Shown here piece after piece: positions 9,748 to 15,559 of a stretch of DNA of 22,539 bases (its first letter is position 1; each line of letters starts with the position of its first letter). The notes beneath the pieces were generated by a model that worked only from the letters and a program-made list of their open reading frames with translations, had not been told where the DNA came from and made no database searches. This DNA is from a virus. The stretch is taken from IMG/VR virus record IMGVR_UViG_3300032323_000151, positions 1 through 22,539 of that record; one strand, given 5' to 3'. The translations under genes and the position numbers were made by a program.

Positions 9748-10060
9748 AGCCAAATTTCCTCCCGACCATATCTTCAAGGTACGCTTTAGCCGCCGCAGTG
9801 CTTTTTGCTGGAAGAATGCCCTTGGCGGTGTCACTCTCAATCAGGTCAGTCAGTGTCTCAACCTTGATCAGGTTTTTGTGGCGCAGGGGTTTGCCACGGA
9901 ACCAGCTGAAGACCGTCATGCGAGTTACCTCTAGCGCACTAGCCACATACTTTGCAGGGAGGTTTGCCTTCACGCAAGCGAGTGCCAACGCAGTGCCAGC
10001 CCTGTGGGGGTTGGCCTTGTGCAACTCAATCAAAAAAGCTTCGCTGTATGTCCGTGACAT
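9746..10060 (-). CDS. Small HTH DNA-binding protein, 104 aa
   Basis: Probably a phage transcription or replication regulator. The central part, roughly residues 25-62, reads as a helix-turn-helix: two short helices around LPAKYVASALEVT followed by a recognition-like RMTVFSWFRGKPL. Trp and Arg residues in that last helix are typical of DNA contacts. The start is the ATG complementary to 10058-10060, preceded by AAGGAACAGGG. That ribosome site overlaps the stop of the putative ssDNA-binding protein gene, whose end is only 9 bases away, so the two are probably translationally coupled. The gene is the last before the tandem hairpins at 9682-9747. The target site is unknown. A role as repressor versus replication accessory cannot be decided from sequence. 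Confidence 0.72.
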   Translation of the reverse strand: MSRTYSEAFLIELHKANPHRAGTALALACVKANLPAKYVASALEVTRMTVFSWFRGKPLRHKNLIKVETLTDLIESDTAKGILPAKSTAAAKAYLEDMVGRKFG

Positions 10061-10069
10061 CCCTGTTCC

Positions 10070-10927
10070 TTATTTCTTAGACCACTTTTTTACCACGTCC
10101 GAGATGTCTTTTTCATCGGTAGTGGCGGCTTTTTTAGACTCGACCTTGACGGGCGGCGCTTCGTCTTCGGCTACTTCGTTGCGGTGGCTAGGCACCTCAA
10201 CTTCGCCTGTGTTATCCGCTTGGAAGACGTTCATCTTGATAGCGGCTTCAGCGGCAGGGCTCTTGGCTTGATTTGCAATGATCTGCAAGTCTTCATCAGG
10301 AACCTTGCCAGCGGGCGAGAACACAACCTTTGGCGTAGGAGATTTTGTATCGAAGGCCATCTTTGTGATTACGCGGCCAGCGCTCACATTGTGTGACGCC
10401 AAGTGCTGGATGTAGGGACGGAAAGGCCAGCGACCATTGTCCTCTTTGCCGAACGCAGAGGTTGCGGGAAGCACCAACTGCATCACATCGCCAGATGGAT
10501 CGTTAGGCAACACCACGGCTGTGCGCCACGACAAGCGGCAAGCTGTACCTGTACCGCCTTGACCAGAACCTTTGACCGACTTGGGGCAGTCGAGGCAGGT
10601 GGAAGCGCAGGGAGTCTTGACATCTGCGTCAGGCTTCTCGGAGTCAGTAGACCAGCACACTGGGCTGACCTTCTGACCTTCTTGGTACGTTGCGTCATAG
10701 AACATGCGAGAGGCTTTGTGAGCCATCTTGACGAAGATCACGTTCATGTGGCGGTCTTCGATTGCACCGATTTCCTTGCCGCCAGAATACTTGCGGAACA
10801 CGCCACCCTTGATGGAGATGCGTTTGCTACCTTGACGAGCGCCACCTGCTACGGCAAGGGTGTCATCATCCAAACCAGCGATAGGGGCCATTGCGCCGCT
10901 GAACATTGTTGCGAGATCGTTACTCAT
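10070..10927 (-). CDS. Putative Cys-rich ssDNA-binding protein, 285 aa
   Basis: Assigned mainly by context and overall pattern. It lies between the HTH gene and the 136-aa replication-associated gene, downstream of the SNF2 helicase. The N-terminal half has beta-rich stretches such as RISIKGGVFRKYSGGKEIG. A cysteine group at 107, 111, 114 and 130 (CxxxC, then CxxC, then a distant Cys) looks like a zinc site inserted in an OB-fold-like domain. After about residue 205 the protein becomes Ala/Glu/Lys-rich and probably disordered, ending in WSKK. The basic end differs from the acidic tails of classic SSBs such as T7 gp2.5 or T4 gp32. AACAGGAAAAAATC precedes the ATG. An alternative is another replication-module protein without DNA binding. 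Confidence 0.6.
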   Translation of the reverse strand: MSNDLATMFSGAMAPIAGLDDDTLAVAGGARQGSKRISIKGGVFRKYSGGKEIGAIEDRHMNVIFVKMAHKASRMFYDATYQEGQKVSPVCWSTDSEKPDADVKTPCASTCLDCPKSVKGSGQGGTGTACRLSWRTAVVLPNDPSGDVMQLVLPATSAFGKEDNGRWPFRPYIQHLASHNVSAGRVITKMAFDTKSPTPKVVFSPAGKVPDEDLQIIANQAKSPAAEAAIKMNVFQADNTGEVEVPSHRNEVAEDEAPPVKVESKKAATTDEKDISDVVKKWSKK

Positions 10928-10953
10928 GATTTTTTCCTGTTACTAAATTGAAC

Positions 10954-11364
10954 TTAATTGGAGGGTTTGCGCACGACAATCGTGAACTCCCTCATCACAT
11001 TCACACCGGGCGGCAGACCTTCGTCTTTGTGCTCGGCCATGAACTCCTTGAAATTGCCCTGATGGATACGGCGCTCCAGCAAGTCAATCGCCTCGTTATC
11101 CAGAACAAACTTCTTGAAGTTGTCCCAGTCGTTTGTCGTGAATCGCTCCTTGAGAGAACGAATCACCGTACCGCTTTCGGTGCGGATACTACTCGCGTTC
11201 GTATCGTTGCACACCGTCAGCATAGATTGCTCCAGCAGTTTCATCTCCTGCTCAAGCTCGCTATCTTTGACTTCCCAATTAGATTTGAGTTTCTCACGCT
11301 CAGTCCTAATTGTCAAGTAAATCTTGACTAATTCTTCAAGATTCAACTCAGTAGTTTCACTCAT
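10954..11364 (-). CDS. Conserved phage replication-module protein, 136 aa
   Basis: The first 55 residues are charged and heptad-like (EELVKIYLTIRTEREKL, then LEQEMKLLEQSML), so a coiled coil is likely. The C-terminal half has a recognisable pattern of SIRTESGTVIR, DWDNFKKFVLDN, DLLERRI and LPPGVNVMREFTIVVRKP. I recall this arrangement from uncharacterised phage proteins encoded near ssDNA-binding proteins; no biochemical function is known to me. Its ATG overlaps the SNF2 helicase TGA by four bases (ATGA), implying coupled translation. The Cys-rich putative ssDNA-binding gene starts 26 bases downstream. A helicase or ssDNA-binding partner is a reasonable inference from this position. Confidence 0.7.
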   Translation of the reverse strand: MSETTELNLEELVKIYLTIRTEREKLKSNWEVKDSELEQEMKLLEQSMLTVCNDTNASSIRTESGTVIRSLKERFTTNDWDNFKKFVLDNEAIDLLERRIHQGNFKEFMAEHKDEGLPPGVNVMREFTIVVRKPSN

Positions 11365-12917
11365 ATCCCTAACTCCTCTTTGTACAGATCGACTAGTCGT
11401 TCGTGCGTATCGACCTTGCCTTGCAACATCTGATAGACCTTGCGTTCAGCTTCGGAGCCTTGCAGGTGAACAACTGTCATGCTGTTCTTCTGACCGACTC
11501 GGTCAATACGTGCGACGCATTGCAGGTATGTCTCGACGCTCATAACGGGAGACCAAAACACAATAGTGTCTGCGGCAGTTAACGTGACGCCATGCGATGC
11601 GGACTGTGGTTGAATTACTAAAACTCGTGGATCGGTTTGCGTTTGGAATCGGTTGATGATCTCAGACCGCTCCCTTGCAGACACCTCTCCGTTGATTACT
11701 TCATTTGCTACTCCTTGTGAACTTAAATGACGTGCGACTAATTCGATGGTGTGGCGGAACGGGACGAACACGACTACCTTGTGCTTGGTCTCCTCCAACA
11801 CCTCCATCAATGCATTCAGGCGTGGTGACACGTCAAACTCCACCACCTCCTTGTCATCGGTATAGATTGCTCCTCCCGACAACTGCAACAACTTGCTCAA
11901 CTTCGCCGCCGCATTGACAGCGCTGATCTGCTCGCCAGCCGCCTCTATCAGCAGTTGGCTTTTTAGTTCACGGTAGTACCTGTTCACCTGAGGAGTCAAC
12001 GGCACTTCACGGGTCTGGTACACCAACTCAGGCAGGTCAAGGCAGTCTGCCTTCTCAAAACGAATCGCAGGTTGCAAAGCGCCGAATACCTCTTGCTGTG
12101 CGATAGCGCGAGGAATCCACTTGAACTTGGTGATGGGCTGCATCACGCGATCACGCCAAGCCGTGAAGTACTTGGGTACGCCAGCGGGGTTGACCAGCTT
12201 TGCAAGACCGAACGCGTCCAGTGGAGACTGTGAGGCGGGAGTGCCTGTCATCATCCAGAGGCGGGTCGAGGGGGTGATCAGTTTAGCCAAGGTCTTCCAG
12301 CGTTTTGTAGATACTGTTTTATATGCGTTGGCCTCATCAACGACAATTAGGTCAAACCCTACTTTACTAATATCTTCCTGAACAATCCCCACGCCATCGA
12401 AGTTGATGACCACGAACTCGTACTCTCCGTTAATGATCTTTGTACGTTTGGATGCAGTGCCGTATGCAACGCCGACCGTTCTGTGCATGGCGGTCTTGAA
12501 GATGTCGGCTTGCCACGCTGAGTACATGATGGACAGGGGGCAGACGACAAGGACTCGTTTGACCAGACCCAACTGCATCAGGTAGTCTGCCGCCCAGATG
12601 ACTGAGGAGGTCTTGCCTGTGCCAGCTTCATTGAAGCAGAAACAGCGGTCCCGCAAGGAGAGGAACGATGCTGTAACTTTCTGGTGAGCGAACGGCTGGT
12701 ACATCCCCGGCCAGTTGTACTGTTTGAGCATTGGGTTAGGAGCATCTCCGTAGATGCGTACAAGGCGTTGCATCTCGGCTACGCCCCAATAGACCGCTAC
12801 CTCTGCGTTCGTACCATCGTCCTTGAGTACTTCGCATCGGTCTATGTGTCCTACGAGAAATTGCAACTCGCTGGACGGAATCGTCATGTGGACAACTGTG
12901 TCCTGTACTACATTCAT
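11361..12917 (-). CDS. SNF2-family DNA helicase/translocase, 518 aa
   Basis: A superfamily 2 ATPase of the compact SNF2 type found in phage replication modules. Walker A is NEAGTGKTSS, with Lys102. Motif II is VVDEANAYK with Asp194, Glu195, Ala196 and Asn197, so the usual DEAD/DEAH/DEXQ position ends in Asn. Motif III is MTGTPAS at about 223-229. The second RecA domain carries VVVFVPFRHTI, VLVIQPQSASHGVTLTAAD and motif VI QCVARIDRVGQ at 466-476. All ATPase residues appear present. AAGGAACAGT precedes the ATG, and a 166-base leader with a candidate promoter lies upstream. The gene opens a cluster with the 136-aa, putative ssDNA-binding and HTH genes. It could remodel forks or remove bound proteins; the substrate is unknown. 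Confidence 0.92.
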   Translation of the reverse strand: MNVVQDTVVHMTIPSSELQFLVGHIDRCEVLKDDGTNAEVAVYWGVAEMQRLVRIYGDAPNPMLKQYNWPGMYQPFAHQKVTASFLSLRDRCFCFNEAGTGKTSSVIWAADYLMQLGLVKRVLVVCPLSIMYSAWQADIFKTAMHRTVGVAYGTASKRTKIINGEYEFVVINFDGVGIVQEDISKVGFDLIVVDEANAYKTVSTKRWKTLAKLITPSTRLWMMTGTPASQSPLDAFGLAKLVNPAGVPKYFTAWRDRVMQPITKFKWIPRAIAQQEVFGALQPAIRFEKADCLDLPELVYQTREVPLTPQVNRYYRELKSQLLIEAAGEQISAVNAAAKLSKLLQLSGGAIYTDDKEVVEFDVSPRLNALMEVLEETKHKVVVFVPFRHTIELVARHLSSQGVANEVINGEVSARERSEIINRFQTQTDPRVLVIQPQSASHGVTLTAADTIVFWSPVMSVETYLQCVARIDRVGQKNSMTVVHLQGSEAERKVYQMLQGKVDTHERLVDLYKEELGI

Positions 12918-12943
12918 ACTGTTCCTTACTGTGTTAAAACGTA

Positions 12944-12958
12944 GCCCCTTACGGGGGC
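12944..12958 (-). other. Small hairpin in the helicase leader
   Basis: CCCC, GTAA, GGGG on the - strand gives a 4-bp GC stem with a GTAA loop, followed by CTACGTTTTAAC. It sits between the candidate promoter and the helicase start. It could be a weak attenuator, a remnant terminator or an mRNA-stabilising structure. Confidence 0.3.
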
Positions 12959-13014
12959 CAGTCGGCTCAGCCTGTCACGCGGAAAGGGAGAAAGAACGCC
13001 GCTGAACTGACACG

Positions 13015-13044
13015 GTTATAAAAGGGCAGGCAACTGCAAGACAA
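13015..13044 (-). promoter_or_regulatory. Candidate sigma70 promoter for the helicase cluster
   Basis: On the - strand, TTGTCT (13039-13044, four of six to TTGACA) and TATAAC (13015-13020, five of six to TATAAT) are separated by 18 bases. Predicted initiation near 13008 leaves a leader of about 90 bases before the helicase ATG. The 13000-base region between the HNH-like and helicase genes holds no convincing ORF. It also contains an interrupted inverted repeat, TGTCA/GCGG at 12973-12982 with CCGC/TGACA at 12999-13012. Confidence 0.45.
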
Positions 13045-13083
13045 ACCACCCTCAGCCTACTCACTCATGCCTAACAGTAGAGA

Positions 13084-13395
13084 TTACTTCTTGCGTTCTT
13101 TCTTGCTAGTCTCTGACACCAAGTTTCCTTGCGAGTCTCGACGGAACGAACGGTTCTTTGCCGCGCTTTGAATGCGCAGACCATCTTTGTTCAGGCCACC
13201 CTTGTCAAGGGCTTTGACGTGCGATACGTCTTTGCCTTCACGCTTGTCGGCTTTGCCGTTGCCGTTGGCATCGACTCCAGTCTTGTCGATTGCGCGGCGT
13301 CCACGTTGTCGCTCCATGCGGCGCTCATGCTCGTCACGGGCTTTCTGTTGCTGGTACTCTTTCTTGTACGGGCGGGGTTTATTGACGTAGGCCAT
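13084..13395 (-). CDS. HNH-like small basic phage protein, 103 aa
   Basis: A very basic protein, Lys/Arg-rich throughout. Its C-terminal half shows GKDVSHVKALDKGG followed by NRSFRRDSQGN. This matches the DVxHxxxLxxGG...NRSFxR pattern of short HNH-like phage proteins often annotated as HNH endonucleases. Only one clear His is present in the core and no zinc cysteines are visible, so nuclease activity is uncertain; structural nucleic-acid binding is an alternative. Two adjacent ATGs exist (13398 and 13395). AAGGAAAG upstream fits the second better by spacing, and both overlap the TGA of the Cas4-like nuclease gene. The longer frame to 13467 lies inside that gene. This is the last gene before the helicase leader. 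Confidence 0.7.
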   Translation of the reverse strand: MAYVNKPRPYKKEYQQQKARDEHERRMERQRGRRAIDKTGVDANGNGKADKREGKDVSHVKALDKGGLNKDGLRIQSAAKNRSFRRDSQGNLVSETSKKERKK

Positions 13396-14048
13396 CATCT
13401 TTCCTTGTGGTGGGGGCAGGTGTTCACGGGACACCAGCCGCAAAGGGGTGTTGGGTTCGGGTTCCAAACATCGTTTATATACGATGCGTCAAGGCGATTC
13501 AAGTCGGGTTTGAAGGCGTCCCACAGCTTGGGGATGTCTTCCCTAGAATACTCTTCGTCCAAGAAACTGTTGTACGCAACGAAGAGGAGTCCGGCTTTGA
13601 TTCGGTTGATTTGTGGGTAGTGAGCGAACGCCATGAGCGCCATGAGCTTTAACTGTTTTGGCTCAGGGTACTTGTTGCTCCCGGTCTTGTAGTCAATGAT
13701 GAACGCTGTGTCACCATCGATGATCATCAAGTCCACGATGCCCCGCACCCAGTAGCCCTTGCCGTACTCACATGCGTTACCGTCAACATCAAGCGCCATT
13801 TTCTGCTCAGGGTATCGAGTCCCCTCAATCTCCAAGAGCGTGTCGAGCACAGGTTTGAACTGCTGGTAGTTCTTGGCAAGGGGCTTGCCTTCTCCAACGT
13901 AATCTTCACAGGCCTTATGTACCTCGTTGCCATACGTCATCTGCGGGGTCGGCTTCTTGTGAAAGCGCTTTAGCACCTTGATTTCGTGGTACTGCTTTGG
14001 GCAGTTAATGTAGTCCTTGAGGGACGAAAAAGACCATGTGAAGTTCAT
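13395..14048 (-). CDS. Cas4/RecB-like PD-(D/E)XK nuclease with possible Fe-S cluster, 217 aa
   Basis: Probably a DNA exonuclease of the Cas4/AddB-like group that serves phage replication or recombination. The sequence starts WSFSSLKDYINCPKQYH, typical of these nucleases. His44 in the GNEVHK stretch, Asp106 in GIVDLMIID, Asp119 and Lys121 in IIDYKTG and Gln132 form the PD-(D/E)XK active-site set. Cys16 plus Cys203, Cys206 and Cys211 (CxxCx4C) match the four-cysteine layout that ligates iron-sulfur in Cas4 and AddB, with the last spacing one residue shorter than usual. It overlaps the upstream 55-aa gene at an ATGA and the downstream HNH-like gene by one base. No CRISPR array is present, so a CRISPR role is unlikely. 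Confidence 0.88.
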   Translation of the reverse strand: MNFTWSFSSLKDYINCPKQYHEIKVLKRFHKKPTPQMTYGNEVHKACEDYVGEGKPLAKNYQQFKPVLDTLLEIEGTRYPEQKMALDVDGNACEYGKGYWVRGIVDLMIIDGDTAFIIDYKTGSNKYPEPKQLKLMALMAFAHYPQINRIKAGLLFVAYNSFLDEEYSREDIPKLWDAFKPDLNRLDASYINDVWNPNPTPLCGWCPVNTCPHHKER

Positions 14049-14212
14049 TTTTTCATATTCCTAACGTATGCCGCAAAGGATGCGGCGGTATCACCCAGTG
14101 ACTTCATCTTATCGAACTCTCTGGCAACTTCTTCCAGTGTTGCGTTGCGCAGGTTGCGCTCATATTGTTTTGTGTCAACGTAGTCCTGAATGTCGTCATC
14201 GTCTTCTCTCAT
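14045..14212 (-). CDS. Small acidic protein, 55 aa
   Basis: An ORF shorter than usual gene-calling cutoffs, supported by context. Its ATG (14210-14212) has AAGGAG seven bases upstream. It overlaps the TGA of the wHTH gene at one end and the ATG of the Cas4-like nuclease at the other, both as ATGA. The N-terminus is strongly acidic (MREDDDDIQDYVD), followed by a helical, mixed-charge stretch with LRNATLEEVAREFDKM. It fills the whole gap between its neighbours in a chain of coupled genes. I do not recognise a family. A small partner or inhibitor of the nuclease is possible but only inferred from adjacency. Confidence 0.75.
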   Translation of the reverse strand: MREDDDDIQDYVDTKQYERNLRNATLEEVAREFDKMKSLGDTAASFAAYVRNMKK

Positions 14213-14598
14213 AGTGATCTCCTTATTTCTCTAACTTTGTCGCGTGGCAACCCCATGTTGAACACGCTGGTCATGCGGATTGCTTTGATGGCCTTGTGCT
14301 CACTGCGCTGTCGGTTCAGTCGGATGTCTGGCTTGGGCCTTGGCTTGTCGGGCTTGTCGCCCAGCATGAACACCGCCCGTGGGTAGCGCCTTGCATCGTC
14401 GTGTGCATGGGTCCAGTCTGCAACGTAGATGCGCTTCTCGCCAGCCTTGGTGCGTTTGTTCATGCGGTTGAGCACAGCGTGTGCATCATAGCGACCGATG
14501 TCGGCGTAGTCGGCAAACTCTTGTGCGGTCAAGCGACCGAACTCTGCGAATGCCTCCAGTGCCTTGATGACGTGAAAGCCTGTGTTGGTTGAGGTCAC
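14209..14598 (-). CDS. Winged-helix-like DNA-binding protein, 129 aa
   Basis: The N-terminal 75 residues read as a winged helix. Helix HVIKALEAFAEFGRLTAQEF is followed by the turn-helix YADIGRYDAHAVLNRMNK, then a wing-like GEKRIYVADWTH. After that comes a Lys/Arg/Pro-rich linker (DKPDKPRPKPD) and a basic tail ending in REIRRSL. Phages often encode such proteins for control of replication genes. The start is GTG at 14596-14598, preceded by GAGGAAAGC, and it overlaps the TGA of the upstream 75-aa gene by four bases. Its own TGA overlaps the 55-aa gene start. The DNA target is unknown. Confidence 0.75.
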   Translation of the reverse strand: MTSTNTGFHVIKALEAFAEFGRLTAQEFADYADIGRYDAHAVLNRMNKRTKAGEKRIYVADWTHAHDDARRYPRAVFMLGDKPDKPRPKPDIRLNRQRSEHKAIKAIRMTSVFNMGLPRDKVREIRRSL

Positions 14599-14822
14599 GC
14601 TTTCCTCGCTTTCAGCATCTGATCTGCTACGTCATACGCCCATAGAGCAACGCGCCACGGGTCATTCGGACAAGCTTCAAAATTGAACGCGCCGCTGCTC
14701 TCCCTTGCAATAAGCCCCTGCATCGCCTTGGCTGCAAAGTAGTCGCGCAGGGTCATGCCGCCCTCTGGTTTGTCAATCATTACGGTGGGAAACGCTGGCC
14801 CGCCTGTGTTTGTATTGCTCAT
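14595..14822 (-). CDS. Conserved small phage protein, 75 aa (GGPAFPT...GMTLRDYFAAKAMQ type)
   Basis: Contains GGPAFPT near the N-terminus and GMTLRDYFAAKAMQ in the middle. I recognise these as the hallmark of a widespread uncharacterised phage protein family. The C-terminal half is helical (PWRVALWAYDVADQMLKARK). I place the start at the ATG of 14820-14822 because GGAG lies seven bases upstream; the TTG at 14834 would add four residues with no ribosome site. The ATG overlaps the stop of the 29-aa Cys-rich gene, and the TGA overlaps the GTG start of the wHTH gene. No enzymatic motif is seen. Confidence 0.82.
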   Translation of the reverse strand: MSNTNTGGPAFPTVMIDKPEGGMTLRDYFAAKAMQGLIARESSGAFNFEACPNDPWRVALWAYDVADQMLKARKA

Positions 14823-14908
14823 ATAAATCTCCAATCACCACAGCGGGTGCAACGGTATGCGGGTCGGTCTTTGTTGTCGCCGGGTTCCCAGCGGTGTTTA
14901 CAGGTCAT
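14819..14908 (-). CDS. Tiny Cys-rich, zinc-ribbon-like protein, 29 aa
   Basis: A micro-ORF that fills the gap between two conserved small genes. Its ATG (14906-14908) overlaps the TGA of the MKTTIEL gene, and its own TGA overlaps the ATG of the GGPAFPT gene, both as ATGA. AAGGGGGAACAC precedes the start. The sequence begins MTCKHRWEPG and ends YRCTRCGDWRFI. This gives Cys3, His5, Cys20 and Cys23, a CxH...CxxC set able to bind one zinc ion. Trp7 and Trp26 could form a small core. The size is at the lower limit for a folded zinc ribbon. Function is unknown. Confidence 0.7.
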   Translation of the reverse strand: MTCKHRWEPGDNKDRPAYRCTRCGDWRFI

Positions 14909-15132
14909 GTGTTCCCCCTTGCTCGGATGGCATCTTGTATTTTCATTGCCGTGCCAGCTTCATGGTCTGAACTTGAATCGACATAGCCGTCACACACCTT
15001 TGCACACGCCTCACGCTCATCAGCACGAACAAGGGCAACAAGGCGCTCAAGTTCGGGTGAAACGTATGTCACGCCCTCAAAGGACATCAATGGGAAGCCA
15101 GCTTCTTTGCAGAGTTCTATCGTGGTTTTCAT
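14905..15132 (-). CDS. Conserved small phage protein, 75 aa
   Basis: The pattern ELERLVALVRADEREACAKVCD in the middle is very common in short phage proteins of unknown function. The N-terminus MKTTIELCKEAGF and the C-terminal helix TAMKIQDAIRAR flank it. I chose the ATG at 15130-15132 because GAGGAG lies upstream. The longer frame to 15192 lies within the upstream TM-protein gene and includes no better ribosome site. It overlaps the upstream gene's TGA and the downstream 29-aa gene's ATG by four bases each. A folding or binding role cannot be assigned from sequence. Confidence 0.78.
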   Translation of the reverse strand: MKTTIELCKEAGFPLMSFEGVTYVSPELERLVALVRADEREACAKVCDGYVDSSSDHEAGTAMKIQDAIRARGNT

Positions 15133-15326
15133 AAACAACTCCTCAGTGTCATTAGGCCAAGCATCAGGACAATGAATCCCAACACAGCCCACACCAATTG
15201 CCCGTCAGCAGGGGTGGGCTTTTCGTCTTCGTCATTCACAGTGGAGCCTCTTCGTGGTTGCCGGGGTTGAACTTGGGGACTCGGTTGCCCGTGTCTTTGG
15301 GGTTTGGGAATGGTGGGAAAGGCCAT
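15129..15326 (-). CDS. Small tail-anchored membrane protein, 65 aa
   Basis: The first 30 residues are Pro/Gln/Arg-rich (IPKPQRHGQPSPQVQPRQP), followed by an acidic stretch (NDEDEKPTPADGQ). A single C-terminal hydrophobic segment of about 17 residues (LVWAVLGFIVLMLGLMT) ends in LRSCL. This predicts one transmembrane helix anchored at the C-terminus with the N-terminus probably cytoplasmic. I start at the ATG 15324-15326, one base after the TGA of the coiled-coil gene, with AAGGAG about 11 bases upstream. An in-frame TTG at 15356 is less likely. Holin or spanin function is possible, but neither is supported by position among replication genes. Confidence 0.68.
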   Translation of the reverse strand: MAFPTIPKPQRHGQPSPQVQPRQPRRGSTVNDEDEKPTPADGQLVWAVLGFIVLMLGLMTLRSCL

Positions 15327-15327
15327 G

Positions 15328-15534
15328 TCATAAGCCACTCTCCTTGTACTCCTCAATGCGATCTTTCAATCTCTCAATCCTTGCCTCGTTGTATGCCACC
15401 ACGCTGTTGGCGTAGTCTGCCGCCGACTCAGCTTTGAGTTTCTCCAGCTGTGCTTCACGCAACTCCTCTTTGGTGATTTCCAAGAGGGTGATCGGCCTTC
15501 TCAGGCGCTTGTACAACTCTAACATCTTATTCAT
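15328..15534 (-). CDS. Small coiled-coil phage protein, 68 aa
   Basis: Nearly all helical and highly charged: LELYKRLRRPITLLEITKEE, then repeated Ala/Glu/Lys/Arg positions to IERLKDRIEEY, consistent with a two-helix coiled coil. I recognise the general type (small proteins with AEARIERLK-like ends) from many phages, without known function. AAAGGAG upstream of the ATG (15532-15534) is a strong ribosome site. The polymerase stop is 25 bases upstream, the largest gap in this part of the cluster. Its end contains the ribosome site for the membrane protein that follows. Confidence 0.78.
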   Translation of the reverse strand: MNKMLELYKRLRRPITLLEITKEELREAQLEKLKAESAADYANSVVAYNEARIERLKDRIEEYKESGL

Positions 15535-15559
15535 CTTATGTCTCCTTTAATTTGACATA

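Noticed and set aside
9798-10271. 157-aa + strand frame across the HTH gene and the end of the putative ssDNA-binding gene
   Set aside because: It crosses two accepted opposite-strand genes and has a shadow-like sequence.
10403-10951. 182-aa + strand frame over the putative ssDNA-binding gene
   Set aside because: Antisense to a gene with good ribosome site and neighbour spacing; rich in Cys/His from the opposite-strand codon pattern, not from a domain.
13129-13620. 163-aa + strand frame with a hydrophobic, membrane-like stretch
   Set aside because: The hydrophobic part is the antisense of the Lys/Arg-rich HNH-like gene; long basic genes produce such shadows.
13395-14048. CRISPR-associated Cas4 as part of a CRISPR system
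   Set aside because: No repeat-spacer array or other cas gene is visible; the neighbours are phage replication genes.
15129-15326. Holin or spanin call for the small TM protein
   Set aside because: No endolysin or lysis genes are nearby, and a single C-terminal TM helix with a Pro-rich N-terminal region is not diagnostic.
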